Source: a virus. From it: a stretch of 24,060 bases of DNA. The position numbers and the translations under genes were made by a program. Below are positions 15,187 through 21,423 of this stretch, one piece after another. The notes under the pieces were generated by a model. It was not told the DNA's origin. It made no database searches and saw only the letters and a list, made by a program, of their open reading frames with translations. The stretch covers positions 1-24,060 of the IMG/VR virus record IMGVR_UViG_3300024346_000506; one strand, written 5' to 3'. Positions within the stretch are counted from its first letter, which is position 1. Each line of letters starts with the position of its first letter.

Positions 15187-15805
15187 GTGGGTTATGCCCT
15201 TCCCTCAGTCAAAGATTACGGGACACTACGGAACCCTATCCGCTTACCGCAAGAAAATGGGGATGCAAGCTCACTCTGGAACTGACTGGGCTATGCCTAG
15301 TAAGACTCTTATCCCTGCAATCACTGACGGAACTATCAAGCTAATTCAATTTAGCAAGATCCTAGGCTGGGTAGTCGTGCAGACTGGCTGGGATGTCAAG
15401 GCAAAGAAAACTAAATACATTGGCTATTGCCACCTATGGTGCGATAAGCACGGAGCGAAGTGTGGGGGTCCGACTGCTGGATGTAAAAGCCCATCAACTT
15501 CATTCAAGCTAGGTCAAAAGGTAAAGGTAGGAGAGAAGTTTGGAATCCGAGTTTCAACCACTGGAAGCGCATCAACCGGAAACCACCTACACGCAACCCT
15601 TGGAAATTCAGTCAAATCAGTATTTGGGACTACCGCCCAAAAAGAAGATCTCTACAGATTCATTCAATCGCAGTCCAAAGGGGCAGCGCCGAAACAAGCG
15701 AACCCGCAAACTAAAGCGGTGGTGGAGTCGGGGACAAAAACCCAGGTAGCACCTGCGACTAAAATAGTTTATGCCTGCCCACATTGTAAGAAGGAATTGA
15801 ATTGA
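15179..15805 (+). CDS. Endolysin, M23 family metallopeptidase
   Basis: The 208-residue product is a LytM-type zinc peptidase that cuts cross-bridges in peptidoglycan. Zinc ligands H32 and D36 lie in AHSGTDW, the Y-x-HL histidine is H85, and H136-x-H138 lies in GNHLHATLG. Between H85 and the final strand is a cysteine-rich insertion (C84, C88, C95, C102). After the catalytic domain a Lys/Gln/Pro-rich linker (167-197) ends in CPHCKKELN, a single zinc-knuckle-like CxxC. No signal peptide or known wall-binding repeat is seen, so release should depend on the adjacent holin genes. ATG at 15179 overlaps the upstream gene. Confidence 0.93.
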   Translation: MGKWVMPFPQSKITGHYGTLSAYRKKMGMQAHSGTDWAMPSKTLIPAITDGTIKLIQFSKILGWVVVQTGWDVKAKKTKYIGYCHLWCDKHGAKCGGPTAGCKSPSTSFKLGQKVKVGEKFGIRVSTTGSASTGNHLHATLGNSVKSVFGTTAQKEDLYRFIQSQSKGAAPKQANPQTKAVVESGTKTQVAPATKIVYACPHCKKELN

Positions 15806-16131
15806 AAGAGTCTATCAAGCAAATTGTCGTTAGATCATTAGGTCTAGTGCTTGCAACTGCCTTCGGTGGAACTGCCATTGGTGCAGTAGCTGGAGATGTA
15901 TGGATGGGCATGATCGTAGGCATTGGTTCTTCATTCGCTGTTGTAGCGACCACAATGGGTGTTGCAATCGCTTGGAAGGGCACTCTGGAGCTAAGCGACA
16001 TCCAGAACGCCTACCGTGCAGCAGTAGCGAAATCAGACGCTGAGGGTGTCAAGGATGCCCTAGGGGTCGCTGAAGATGGTGACTTCGACTTTGATGATGT
16101 AGTGGACGATAGCGACCCTGAGTTTAGATAA
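15802..16131 (+). CDS. Holin
   Basis: The 109-residue protein has two membrane segments, about residues 12-31 (SLGLVLATAFGGTAIGAVAG) and 34-59 (MGMIVGIGSSFAVVATTMGV), then a soluble, strongly acidic tail (DGDFDFDDVVDDSD). The TTG start at 15802 overlaps the endolysin stop and is supported by AAGGA at 15791-15795. Size, topology and position next to the endolysin fit a holin that opens the membrane for lysis. Its 3' end overlaps the convergent WhiB gene by 8 bases. Confidence 0.85.
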   Translation: MKESIKQIVVRSLGLVLATAFGGTAIGAVAGDVWMGMIVGIGSSFAVVATTMGVAIAWKGTLELSDIQNAYRAAVAKSDAEGVKDALGVAEDGDFDFDDVVDDSDPEFR

Positions 16132-16411
16132 CCTTTCGAGGTCTACCAACGGATCTTGAATTCATTTTGGAGCGCTCCTCCACGGTCAGCCCACCCCAGA
16201 TACCAAAAGCCTCTCTATTGGCAACGGCATAGGCCAAGCACTCCATCTGCACCGGACATTCCTTGCACCACTTTTTAGCCTGCCTAACAGATCCCCTCGA
16301 CCCGTCCCCTTGTTCAGGGAACCACAAGTCAGGATCAGTGGTTTGACAGATTGGCTGACCTGTTCGTTTGATTGCCACTGCCAACTCGGTAAATGCTCTA
16401 TTCGGTGTCAT
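16124..16411 (-). CDS. WhiB-family regulator with AT-hook-like tail
   Basis: The minus-strand product (95 residues from the ATG at 16411) has the four iron-sulfur cysteines C22, C49, C52 and C58 (CxxC in KWCKECP, then EC), the GIWGG turn at 70-74 and a basic tail SVGRPRKVI. WhiB proteins bind the main sigma factor; the GRPRK end resembles the AT-hook of WhiB7, which reads A/T-rich promoter DNA. An in-frame ATG at 16423 would add four residues but lies inside the -10 of a consensus promoter, so 16411 is preferred as a leaderless start. The phage WhiB of TM4 is known to act on host regulation, so a similar role here is inferred. Confidence 0.93.
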   Translation of the reverse strand: MTPNRAFTELAVAIKRTGQPICQTTDPDLWFPEQGDGSRGSVRQAKKWCKECPVQMECLAYAVANREAFGIWGGLTVEERSKMNSRSVGRPRKVI

Positions 16412-16418
16412 ACCAGAA

Positions 16419-16447
16419 AACATAAAGAGTAATTAGCTGTTTGTCAA
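16419..16447 (-). promoter_or_regulatory. Consensus sigma70-type promoter for the first WhiB gene
   Basis: On the minus strand TTGACA (16447-16442) and TATGTT (16424-16419) are separated by exactly 17 bases. The predicted start of transcription is at or one base before the ATG at 16411, with no ribosome binding site, so the message is probably leaderless. The -35 overlaps the stop codon of the second WhiB gene. Confidence 0.78.
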
Positions 16448-16710
16448 ATCGCCCGTTCGTCAGCGGAAGTACAACCCCAGATGCCGTACTCTTGGTTAGT
16501 TTCCAAGGCATACTCAAAACAGATTTTTTTTATTGGACATCGGTTGCAAAGGATCTTGGCAGCTTCAATAGCCGCCTCGCGGTAATCGTAGTCAGGAATA
16601 TCCTCTGGGAAGAATAGTGCTTGGTAGTCCTCGCACTCAACGCCGCCATTACTTTGAATCGCAGATAACAATTTCATATATCCGCTTGAATAATGTCCCA
16701 GGTGGCGCAT
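16444..16710 (-). CDS. Second WhiB-family protein, lacking the C-terminal DNA-binding tail
   Basis: The 88-residue minus-strand product has the WhiB cysteines C26, C55, C58 and C64 (CNRCPIKKIC) and the GIWGC turn at 76-80, with an additional C80. It ends eight residues later at TSADERAI, so the usual basic tail that contacts DNA is missing. It could still hold an iron-sulfur cluster and bind a sigma factor. It lies upstream of the first WhiB gene and diverges from the early operon. An internal Met (residue 12) is an alternative start. Stop TGA is clean, so a truncation by frameshift is not evident. Confidence 0.9.
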   Translation of the reverse strand: MRHLGHYSSGYMKLLSAIQSNGGVECEDYQALFFPEDIPDYDYREAAIEAAKILCNRCPIKKICFEYALETNQEYGIWGCTSADERAI

Positions 16711-16715
16711 ACACT
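16686..16715 (+). promoter_or_regulatory. Candidate promoter of the early/recombination operon
   Basis: TTGAAT (16686-16691) and TACACT (16710-16715) are 18 bases apart and would start a message near 16722, leaving a short leader with AAGGAG (16729-16734) before the exonuclease ATG at 16740. The promoter lies inside the first bases of the divergent WhiB gene. Confidence 0.5.
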
Positions 16716-16716
16716 T

Positions 16717-16722
16717 ACCCTA
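16717..16722 (-). promoter_or_regulatory. Candidate -10 of the second WhiB gene (leaderless)
   Basis: On the minus strand TAGGGT ends 6 bases before the ATG at 16710, the same spacing as the other leaderless candidates. No convincing -35 is visible. It sits next to the -10 of the opposing early promoter, so the two would compete for RNA polymerase. Confidence 0.35.
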
Positions 16723-16739
16723 CAGCAGAAGGAGTAAAA

Positions 16740-17639
16740 ATGCAGGAATTAGCACCAAGTGTTCTAAACGGCGCACGATTGGTCGGAAACTATGCCCCAG
16801 GAAGCCCTGAGTGGCATTCTGAGAGGTCTAAAGGCATCGGGGGTAGTGAAGTAGGCACTATCCTCGGTTTGAACCCCTACGAGTCCCCCTACGCTCTTTG
16901 GGCAAAAAAGACCAAGCGCATTCCAAGTGAGATTCAGGAGAACTGGGCTATTAGATTCGGCAAGGCTTTTGAGGAGCCTATCTTGTATCTATGGCAGGAA
17001 GAACATCCAGAGTGGGATTTATACACCACTGGCACTTACGCAGATGAATTCTGCGACTACCTACACGCCAACCCTGACGCAATCGCCGTTCATAAGAAAA
17101 CTGGCGAGCAGATGATCATTGAGGTCAAGACGGCTAGGCAGACTTGGGAGAATGTCCCGCCGAGCTACATTGCTCAGGTTATGCACTATATGGGCGTTAC
17201 GAAGATTCAGCGCGGTCTAATTGTTGCGGTTGCGGGCATGACTTGGAATGAGTATGAGGTTCCGTTCAACCAGCAGCAGATTGACCACCAGAACAAACAA
17301 ATAGCAGAATTCTGGAATTCGGTTCAAGAGGATAAGCGACCAGATTGGGACGGGGCAGAGAGCACCTATCACGCAGTCCGTATGCAATACGACAGCATTG
17401 AGGCTGTAGAGGTAGATCTTGGGGAGCTTGGCAGAGAGGTATTGGAGCTACAAATGAAGGCTGATGATGCCTACTGGAAGCTATCCCAAGCTAAGAGCAA
17501 AGCCCTAGATGCAATGGAAACTGCTAAGTGGGGGACTTACACAACCCCTAGCGGTGAAGTAGTGCGTGTCGCATCACGCCAAATGCGAGCTGGTAATCCA
17601 GTATTGGTAATAAACAAGAAAGGAATCTCATGGATATAG
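16740..17639 (+). CDS. Lambda-exonuclease/YqaJ-type recombination nuclease
   Basis: The 299-residue product carries the YqaJ nuclease layout: GIGGSEVGTILGLNPYESPYALW (cut here: GIGGSE at 32-37, GLNPYESPYALW at 43-54), NPDAIA with D113, IIEVKT with E128 and K130, and the Q146-containing helix YIAQVMHYMG. These acidic and lysine residues bind the metal ions. Such enzymes chew one strand of double-stranded ends so that a partner protein can anneal ssDNA. AAGGAG 5 bases before the ATG at 16740 defines the start; longer in-frame reading upstream runs into the WhiB region. Confidence 0.92.
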   Translation: MQELAPSVLNGARLVGNYAPGSPEWHSERSKGIGGSEVGTILGLNPYESPYALWAKKTKRIPSEIQENWAIRFGKAFEEPILYLWQEEHPEWDLYTTGTYADEFCDYLHANPDAIAVHKKTGEQMIIEVKTARQTWENVPPSYIAQVMHYMGVTKIQRGLIVAVAGMTWNEYEVPFNQQQIDHQNKQIAEFWNSVQEDKRPDWDGAESTYHAVRMQYDSIEAVEVDLGELGREVLELQMKADDAYWKLSQAKSKALDAMETAKWGTYTTPSGEVVRVASRQMRAGNPVLVINKKGISWI

Positions 17640-17827
17640 GAATTGGAGATTTTGTAGAGATAAACAAGGGAGCCACGATTGTCTCTGGAGTCGTTGATGG
17701 CATCAAGGTAAACGAAAGTGGACTTGAAAGAATCAGCATTTTAGAGATAGATTACTGGTTCTGGATGGACGCTGGCTGGCGCTTCATCACCGATACAGAG
17801 GAGGAAGAACAAGATGGCGAGATTTGA
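17630..17827 (+). CDS. Small acidic hypothetical protein, possible SH3-like barrel
   Basis: The 65-residue product overlaps the exonuclease end by 10 bases and has AAAGGA 6 bases before the ATG. It is short beta strands rich in Ile and Val (GDFVEINKGATIVSGVVDG, LEIDYWFWMDAGWRF) with an acidic end TEEEEQDGEI. The pattern is compatible with a small SH3-like fold. It lies between exonuclease and annealing protein genes, so a helper role in recombination is possible, but this is inference only. Confidence 0.75.
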   Translation: MDIGIGDFVEINKGATIVSGVVDGIKVNESGLERISILEIDYWFWMDAGWRFITDTEEEEQDGEI

Positions 17828-18344
17828 TCTCAGTAAATATGCGACTGTCGCAGAGAGAATTCAGGTGCTTTATAGCGAGTACCCTGACGCTCGTATTGTG
17901 ACAGAAAACCTAACTACGGTAGCAGATCGCTCCGTGTCCACATGGGTTGTCAAGGCTTCCCTTTACCTAACCGCAGGTGATCAAGCTAACAACATTCCAA
18001 AGGCAACCGGACACGCATTTGAAATTGACGGTGGACCTGGCGCGAACTCAACATCGGCCCTTGAAAATGCGGAATCCTCCGCCGTGGGTAGGTGTTTAGC
18101 CCTAGCAGGGTGGAGTGGCAACAAGGAGTCCACATCATTAGCGTCTCGTGACGAGATGGATAAGGTCACCAGAGGCGTTACCCCAAAGGCTCCGCGTGAC
18201 TTTCTAAAAGAGGCAGAAGGAATCCTGAGTGTGACAAAGATGCGCGATTTATACAGCGAAGCGTTTGCTGCCAATGCAGACGCAGATGTATTGGATAAAC
18301 TAAAGCATTATGGACAGGCACTCAGTGTTACTAGCGAAGGTTAA
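17814..18344 (+). CDS. Putative single-strand annealing protein (Rad52/ERF-like)
   Basis: The 176-residue protein has an alpha-beta core (AERIQVLYSEYPDARIVTE, WVVKASLYLTAG) and the conserved block STSALENAESSAVGRCLALAGW, which resembles the ALENAETSAVGRALA signature seen in ERF/Rad52-like and related phage proteins. It follows the exonuclease two genes down, the usual pairing of 5'-3' nuclease plus annealing protein for phage recombination. AGGAGGAAG upstream is a good ribosome binding site. The family call rests on motif memory and gene context, so an unrelated DNA-binding role remains possible. Confidence 0.62.
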   Translation: MARFDLSKYATVAERIQVLYSEYPDARIVTENLTTVADRSVSTWVVKASLYLTAGDQANNIPKATGHAFEIDGGPGANSTSALENAESSAVGRCLALAGWSGNKESTSLASRDEMDKVTRGVTPKAPRDFLKEAEGILSVTKMRDLYSEAFAANADADVLDKLKHYGQALSVTSEG

Positions 18345-18507
18345 GGAAATAACCGAGGCGTATCAAGCCGCAATTCGCAATGATAATCAACAGCTAACGA
18401 AGTTCTGGCATTCAGAGCTTCTCTATTATGTTTGGAAGATGAGTGAATCCATCACAGATAAGCGCCGAGATCGCTCGGCTGACCCAGGAAAACCACCGAG
18501 GAGCTGA
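18310..18507 (+). CDS. Small helical hypothetical protein
   Basis: This 65-residue ORF overlaps the annealing protein end and the next gene start. Its helical, charged core (LAKVKEITEAYQAAIRND, HSELLYYVWKMSESI) and basic tail (DKRRDRSADPGKPP) look protein-like. The start is weak: neither the ATG at 18310 nor the in-frame GTG at 18325 has a good ribosome binding site. The function is unknown. The last 65 bases are shared with the next ORF in another frame. Confidence 0.6.
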   Translation: MDRHSVLLAKVKEITEAYQAAIRNDNQQLTKFWHSELLYYVWKMSESITDKRRDRSADPGKPPRS

Positions 18508-18769
18508 CGCTCTCTACGAGGCAGAAGTTCAACTAGCTCACGCAGAGAACGAATTAGACCTAATCGAGCAGAAGGCGTTTATAGGCGCTGAAGGCACTGT
18601 TGCAGACAGAACTGCCCTAGCTCGCCTAGAAGCCGCTGACGCCCGCTTACAGCGCGATTTACGCAAGGCTGAGGCTAATCGCATCAGGGTCAAGATAAAG
18701 TCCATAGAGAGCGCTCTGATGGCTACTGCGACCCAAGCCAAGTTGATGCAGTCAGAGATTCGGTTATGA
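18443..18769 (+). CDS. Coiled-coil protein of the replication module
   Basis: The 108-residue product (GTG start at 18443, GGAAG upstream) is nearly all helix: ISAEIARLTQENHRGADALYE, EAEVQLAHAENELDLIEQKA, DARLQRDLRKAEANRIRVK. It resembles small coiled-coil proteins of unknown function near HNH and replication genes in other actinophages. It overlaps the preceding ORF by 65 bases and the next by 4 (ATGA), consistent with coupling. A DNA- or protein-tethering scaffold role is possible; nothing catalytic is visible. Confidence 0.8.
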   Translation: MNPSQISAEIARLTQENHRGADALYEAEVQLAHAENELDLIEQKAFIGAEGTVADRTALARLEAADARLQRDLRKAEANRIRVKIKSIESALMATATQAKLMQSEIRL

Positions 18770-19104
18770 AAGCAGCGGATACTCGCAAGCTTCGAGCTAG
18801 GGATCTCTACTGCTGGGACTGTGGAGAAACTGACAATCTGGTACCGCACCATAGGGCAAACCGTGGCATGGGTGGCTCAAAAGTGCTTGATAACCTACAG
18901 AATGTAATCCTTGTCTGCGCTGAATACAACGGGCTTATGGAATCTGACGCTGGCATCGCTATGCAGGCGCGAGATTACGGGCACAAGATTAGTAAATTCA
19001 GTTCACCAAGCGATGCTGTATTTGATAAACCAGGTTGTAAATGGTATTTTCTTGATCTACAAGGAAACAAAATTGAAACCGATCCACCAACTTATTTGAT
19101 TTAG
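18766..19104 (+). CDS. HNH endonuclease-like protein with altered second zinc knuckle
   Basis: The 112-residue product has the first half of an HNH fold: C16 and C19 in LYCWDCG, H28-H29 in VPHHRANRGMGG, and DNLQNVILVC leading to YNGLMESD. In the usual family the segment after ILVC reads CxxCN or CxxCH; here it is CAEYNG, so the second zinc cysteine is missing and activity is uncertain. It is coupled to the previous gene by ATGA. It may nick or cut DNA, as HNH enzymes near recombination genes often do. Confidence 0.78.
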   Translation: MKAADTRKLRARDLYCWDCGETDNLVPHHRANRGMGGSKVLDNLQNVILVCAEYNGLMESDAGIAMQARDYGHKISKFSSPSDAVFDKPGCKWYFLDLQGNKIETDPPTYLI

Positions 19105-19117
19105 AGGAGAAAACTAA

Positions 19118-19810
19118 ATGCCACTGATAAGAGGACATCACTCGTTTGATAATCATTTTACGCAGATCCCGAATAGCTGGCTGCGGGACTCTCGCTTGAC
19201 CTTCAAGGCGCGTGGTTTGCTTGGTCTAGTTATGTCACATTCAACTGGATGGAGCCTGAGCGTAAATTCAATCGCAGAGCAAAATCAAGAGGGACGAGAT
19301 GCGATTCGGTCTGCGATAGCAGAACTGGAAGAATTCGGTTACCTGTCAAGGCAACAAGTCAATGAATCAGGGCGCTATGGGGAATCTGTTTGGACTACGC
19401 ATGACCCTGCGGATAAACCGATGACGGAAAACCCGATGACGGAAAATCCGACCACTAAGAATAACAATCTTAAAGAAGAACAATCTTTTAAGAATAGCAA
19501 GAGAACTACTGCGCAATTATTGTTCAATGAGTTCTGGAAGGAATACCCAAGGAAGCTAGATAAAGCGAAGGCAACAAGAGCGCTTGCATCAGCATTGACA
19601 AGAGCCTCGTTTGAGGACATACTGGCAGGAGTAATTCGATACCGCGAGGATCCAAACAGACTGGATGAGTTCACTAAGTATCCAGCCTCATGGCTAAACG
19701 CTGATAGCTGGGAGAACGGGCCACTGCCGGAGGACCCCAGAGCAAAGAAGCGCCTAGAGCAACAACAACAAGAAAAAATAATGAAGGAGTGGGGCAATGA
19801 ATCTAAATGA
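19118..19810 (+). CDS. Winged-helix replication protein (DnaD/RepA-like)
   Basis: The 230-residue product has an N-terminal winged-helix unit (HFTQIPNSWLRDSRLTFKAR, LGLVMSHSTGWSLSVNSIAEQ, RDAIRSAIAELEEFGYLSR) typical of phage replication initiators, a flexible Asn/Thr linker and a C-terminal helical domain (FWKEYPRKLDKAKATRALASA, KYPASWLNADSWENGPLPED) resembling the DnaD-type partner domain. The linker holds two near-perfect 15-base repeats encoding MTENP (19418-19447). AGGAGAA precedes the start. It would bind the phage origin; the next gene may load the helicase. The origin itself was not located. Confidence 0.8.
   Translation: MPLIRGHHSFDNHFTQIPNSWLRDSRLTFKARGLLGLVMSHSTGWSLSVNSIAEQNQEGRDAIRSAIAELEEFGYLSRQQVNESGRYGESVWTTHDPADKPMTENPMTENPTTKNNNLKEEQSFKNSKRTTAQLLFNEFWKEYPRKLDKAKATRALASALTRASFEDILAGVIRYREDPNRLDEFTKYPASWLNADSWENGPLPEDPRAKKRLEQQQQEKIMKEWGNESK
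19418..19447 (+). repeat. Two 15-base direct repeats in the replication gene linker
   Basis: Units at 19418-19432 and 19433-19447 differ only at the last base and both encode Pro-Met-Thr-Glu-Asn. They lie in frame between the winged-helix and C-terminal domains, so the linker length can vary without a frame change. Confidence 0.7.
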
Positions 19811-20243
19811 AACCAAGATGCTGCTAAAGGAAATAGCAACAGTTGATAACCGAAAGCTGGATGAAGGTCTAGCAATGACCTGGCTGGCGATTGTCGGTCC
19901 ACTGGACTACGAGACTGCTAGAGAGGCACTTATCCTAGCTAGGCGCGATCCGTCAATCAACTACCTAGAGCCACGACACATCGTTGCCTGGGCGAAGGAG
20001 GCAAAGCACCGCGCAACGCGCAACACCGTAGAGGAGCCTGAGAACATAGATGTTACTCCTGAGCCTTTATGCAAGCACGATGTCAAGCTACTGTCCTGTA
20101 ACCCCTGCTGCCGTGCATTGTCGCAGAAGGCAGATGAATGGCGTATGTTCGAGAGTTCAAGCAAAGACAATGAATTTACAGACTTTATGTTCAGTGCGAA
20201 GGGCAAGCTTCACGCATGGGCTAAAGAAAACATCTATAGTTGA
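19797..20243 (+). CDS. Replication accessory protein, possible helicase loader
   Basis: The 148-residue product follows the initiator with a 14-base overlap. It is helical at the start (TKMLLKEIATVDNRKLDEGLA, YETAREALILARRDPSINYLEP), a pattern met in phage proteins next to DnaD-like initiators, then has four cysteines (CKHDVKLLSCNPCC) that could bind zinc and a C-terminal helix. A helicase-loading or primosome role is inferred from order alone. It has no visible nucleotide-binding motif, so it is not an AAA+ loader of the DnaC type. Confidence 0.68.
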   Translation: MNLNETKMLLKEIATVDNRKLDEGLAMTWLAIVGPLDYETAREALILARRDPSINYLEPRHIVAWAKEAKHRATRNTVEEPENIDVTPEPLCKHDVKLLSCNPCCRALSQKADEWRMFESSSKDNEFTDFMFSAKGKLHAWAKENIYS

Positions 20244-20246
20244 TTC

Positions 20247-20510
20247 ATGTACGAATTCGTAGATTGCAACAGATGCGGTGCGACATTTTTGATAAACCGC
20301 AAGAGAAAAAAGTTGCGTATGTTTTGCGAAAGCTGTAGAGTACAAAAAGCAAACACGATTCAAAGCGGTGACACTAAGTGCTTACCGTGGCACGGAAGGT
20401 TCGATGCAGACATGGTTACACCCATTGACGATCATGGCAATCCGATAATGCAAGGCGAACGCAACTGCGGGAACCTAGATTGTGTTGCACCTAGCCACCT
20501 GAAAGGATAA
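20247..20510 (+). CDS. Zinc-binding HNH-like small protein
   Basis: The 87-residue protein begins with a CxxC pair (CNRCGATF) and a second (CESCRVQ), forming a probable zinc ribbon, then CLPWHGRFDADMVTPIDDHG, and ends CGNLDCVAPSHLKG. The last element resembles the end of HNH nucleases (CVNPSHL), so it may be a shortened HNH enzyme or a DNA-binding relative. No ribosome binding site is visible before the ATG, which is 4 bases past the previous stop, so coupling is assumed. Confidence 0.7.
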   Translation: MYEFVDCNRCGATFLINRKRKKLRMFCESCRVQKANTIQSGDTKCLPWHGRFDADMVTPIDDHGNPIMQGERNCGNLDCVAPSHLKG

Positions 20511-20512
20511 AA

Positions 20513-20791
20513 ATGGCACAAATCAAAATCACGAACGCTACAGTGGCGTTTACCAACCCAAAGGGCTTTGTAGCTAAGGCTCCAATCACAGTATTCGGTG
20601 AGACACGCGATGAATACTACAAGGTCTGGACTGACGAGAAGTTCGCTGAAGGAGATTCAGTCGAAATCGTTGGTGACCTATCAACCCGCATTGAGGAGTT
20701 CACAAGCAAGCGCACTGGTCAGCTAGAGACTACTGCTGCAATCCATGTGAATAACCCAACCATCAAAGCCGGATCGGACGCTCCGTTCTAA
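20513..20791 (+). CDS. ssb: OB-fold single-stranded DNA-binding protein
   Basis: The 92-residue product has the strand pattern of an OB fold (IKITNATVAFTNPKGFVAKA, PITVFGETRDEYYKVW, GDSVEIVGDLSTRIEEFTSK, LETTAAIHVNNPTIKAG) and ends SDAPF, an acidic tip with a terminal phenylalanine like those that recruit partners in cellular SSB. AAAGGA at 20504-20509 is the ribosome binding site. It lies in the replication module between initiator and RusA, consistent with coating ssDNA during replication and recombination. Confidence 0.75.
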   Translation: MAQIKITNATVAFTNPKGFVAKAPITVFGETRDEYYKVWTDEKFAEGDSVEIVGDLSTRIEEFTSKRTGQLETTAAIHVNNPTIKAGSDAPF

Positions 20792-20937
20792 TGACTAAGT
20801 TTGTAGGGCTGTTCACTGCCACCCTTCTAGCTTTGCTAGGTACTCAGGTAGGACCTGTCCTAGGCAGTATTGCCTTTGTGTGGGCAGCCCTACATTTTTT
20901 CGCCGTACTCAAATCTTGGTATGACAATCCAGCTTGA
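20791..20937 (+). CDS. Small membrane protein
   Basis: A 48-residue ORF (ATG at 20791, TGA 20935-20937) starts at a TAATG overlap with the ssDNA-binding gene and overlaps the RusA start. It is a hydrophobic peptide (FVGLFTATLLALLGTQVGP, GSIAFVWAALHFFAV) with two apolar segments and a charged end KSWYDNPA. It is embedded in a coupled gene chain, which supports it. Function is unknown; the adjacency to a resolvase gene is probably incidental. Confidence 0.65.
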   Translation: MTKFVGLFTATLLALLGTQVGPVLGSIAFVWAALHFFAVLKSWYDNPA

Positions 20938-21343
20938 GGTGTTCGGCATCCCAGCTCCACAAGGATCTAAAGCGGTCTACAACGGCAGGGTAGTTGAACA
21001 GTCAGCTAAGACCCTAAAGCCTTGGCGCAAGGCAATCGCAGAAGCCTGCCACGACCTACCAAGTGATCATCAAATTCTTTTGGGTCCAGTGAGGGTAGAG
21101 ATTGACTTCTATCTTCGCAGGCCACCTTCGGTCAAAATCAGTAAACGGGCGTTGCCAATAGTGCCACCCGATGTAGACAAACTGGCACGGGCCGCCCTTG
21201 ACGGAATAGGCCAAGGGCTAAACGGGAAAGCTGGAGACGGCGTTCTTTGGGGAGATGATTCTCAGGTAGTTGAGCTAATAGCTCGGAAATATTACGCTGA
21301 CGATAGAGAACCTGGCGCAACAATCACGATTATCGCCATATAA
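20921..21343 (+). CDS. rusA: RusA-type Holliday junction resolvase
   Basis: The 140-residue product cuts four-way junctions made during recombination and packaging. It shows QLEVFGIPAPQGSKA at the start, PPDVDKLARAALDGI with D84, D86 and D94, and the GDDSQVVEL block with D112/D113 followed by K123. This order of acidic and lysine residues is the RusA signature. The ATG at 20921 is chosen because upstream in-frame codons (MPLCGQPY) fall inside the previous gene and lack RusA features. Confidence 0.88.
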   Translation: MTIQLEVFGIPAPQGSKAVYNGRVVEQSAKTLKPWRKAIAEACHDLPSDHQILLGPVRVEIDFYLRRPPSVKISKRALPIVPPDVDKLARAALDGIGQGLNGKAGDGVLWGDDSQVVELIARKYYADDREPGATITIIAI

Positions 21344-21423
21344 CAAATACATAACAAGCCGTATTCGGTTCTTGCCTTTTACCCTCACATCCTCTTTACT
21401 TGTAGTAATAGGAAAGGAGCGTT
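21344..21423 (+). promoter_or_regulatory. 80-base gap with possible promoter
   Basis: This is the only gap above 60 bases in the early region. TTGCCT (21372-21377) and TTTACT (21395-21400) are 17 bases apart, and TAGTAAT follows at 21403-21409. AAGGAG (21414-21419) is a strong ribosome binding site for the next ORF. The gap probably starts a new transcript, but no element is close to consensus. Confidence 0.35.

Noticed and set aside
16131-16142. ACCT-TTCG-AGGT hairpin at the convergent holin/WhiB junction
   Set aside because: The stem is only 4 bp with no T-rich tail on either strand, too weak to call a terminator.
19375-19902. 175-residue minus-strand ORF
   Set aside because: It is antisense to the replication protein and its partner, has low-complexity runs (repeated Cys, Ser and Leu) that mirror the plus-strand codons, and has no ribosome binding site context.
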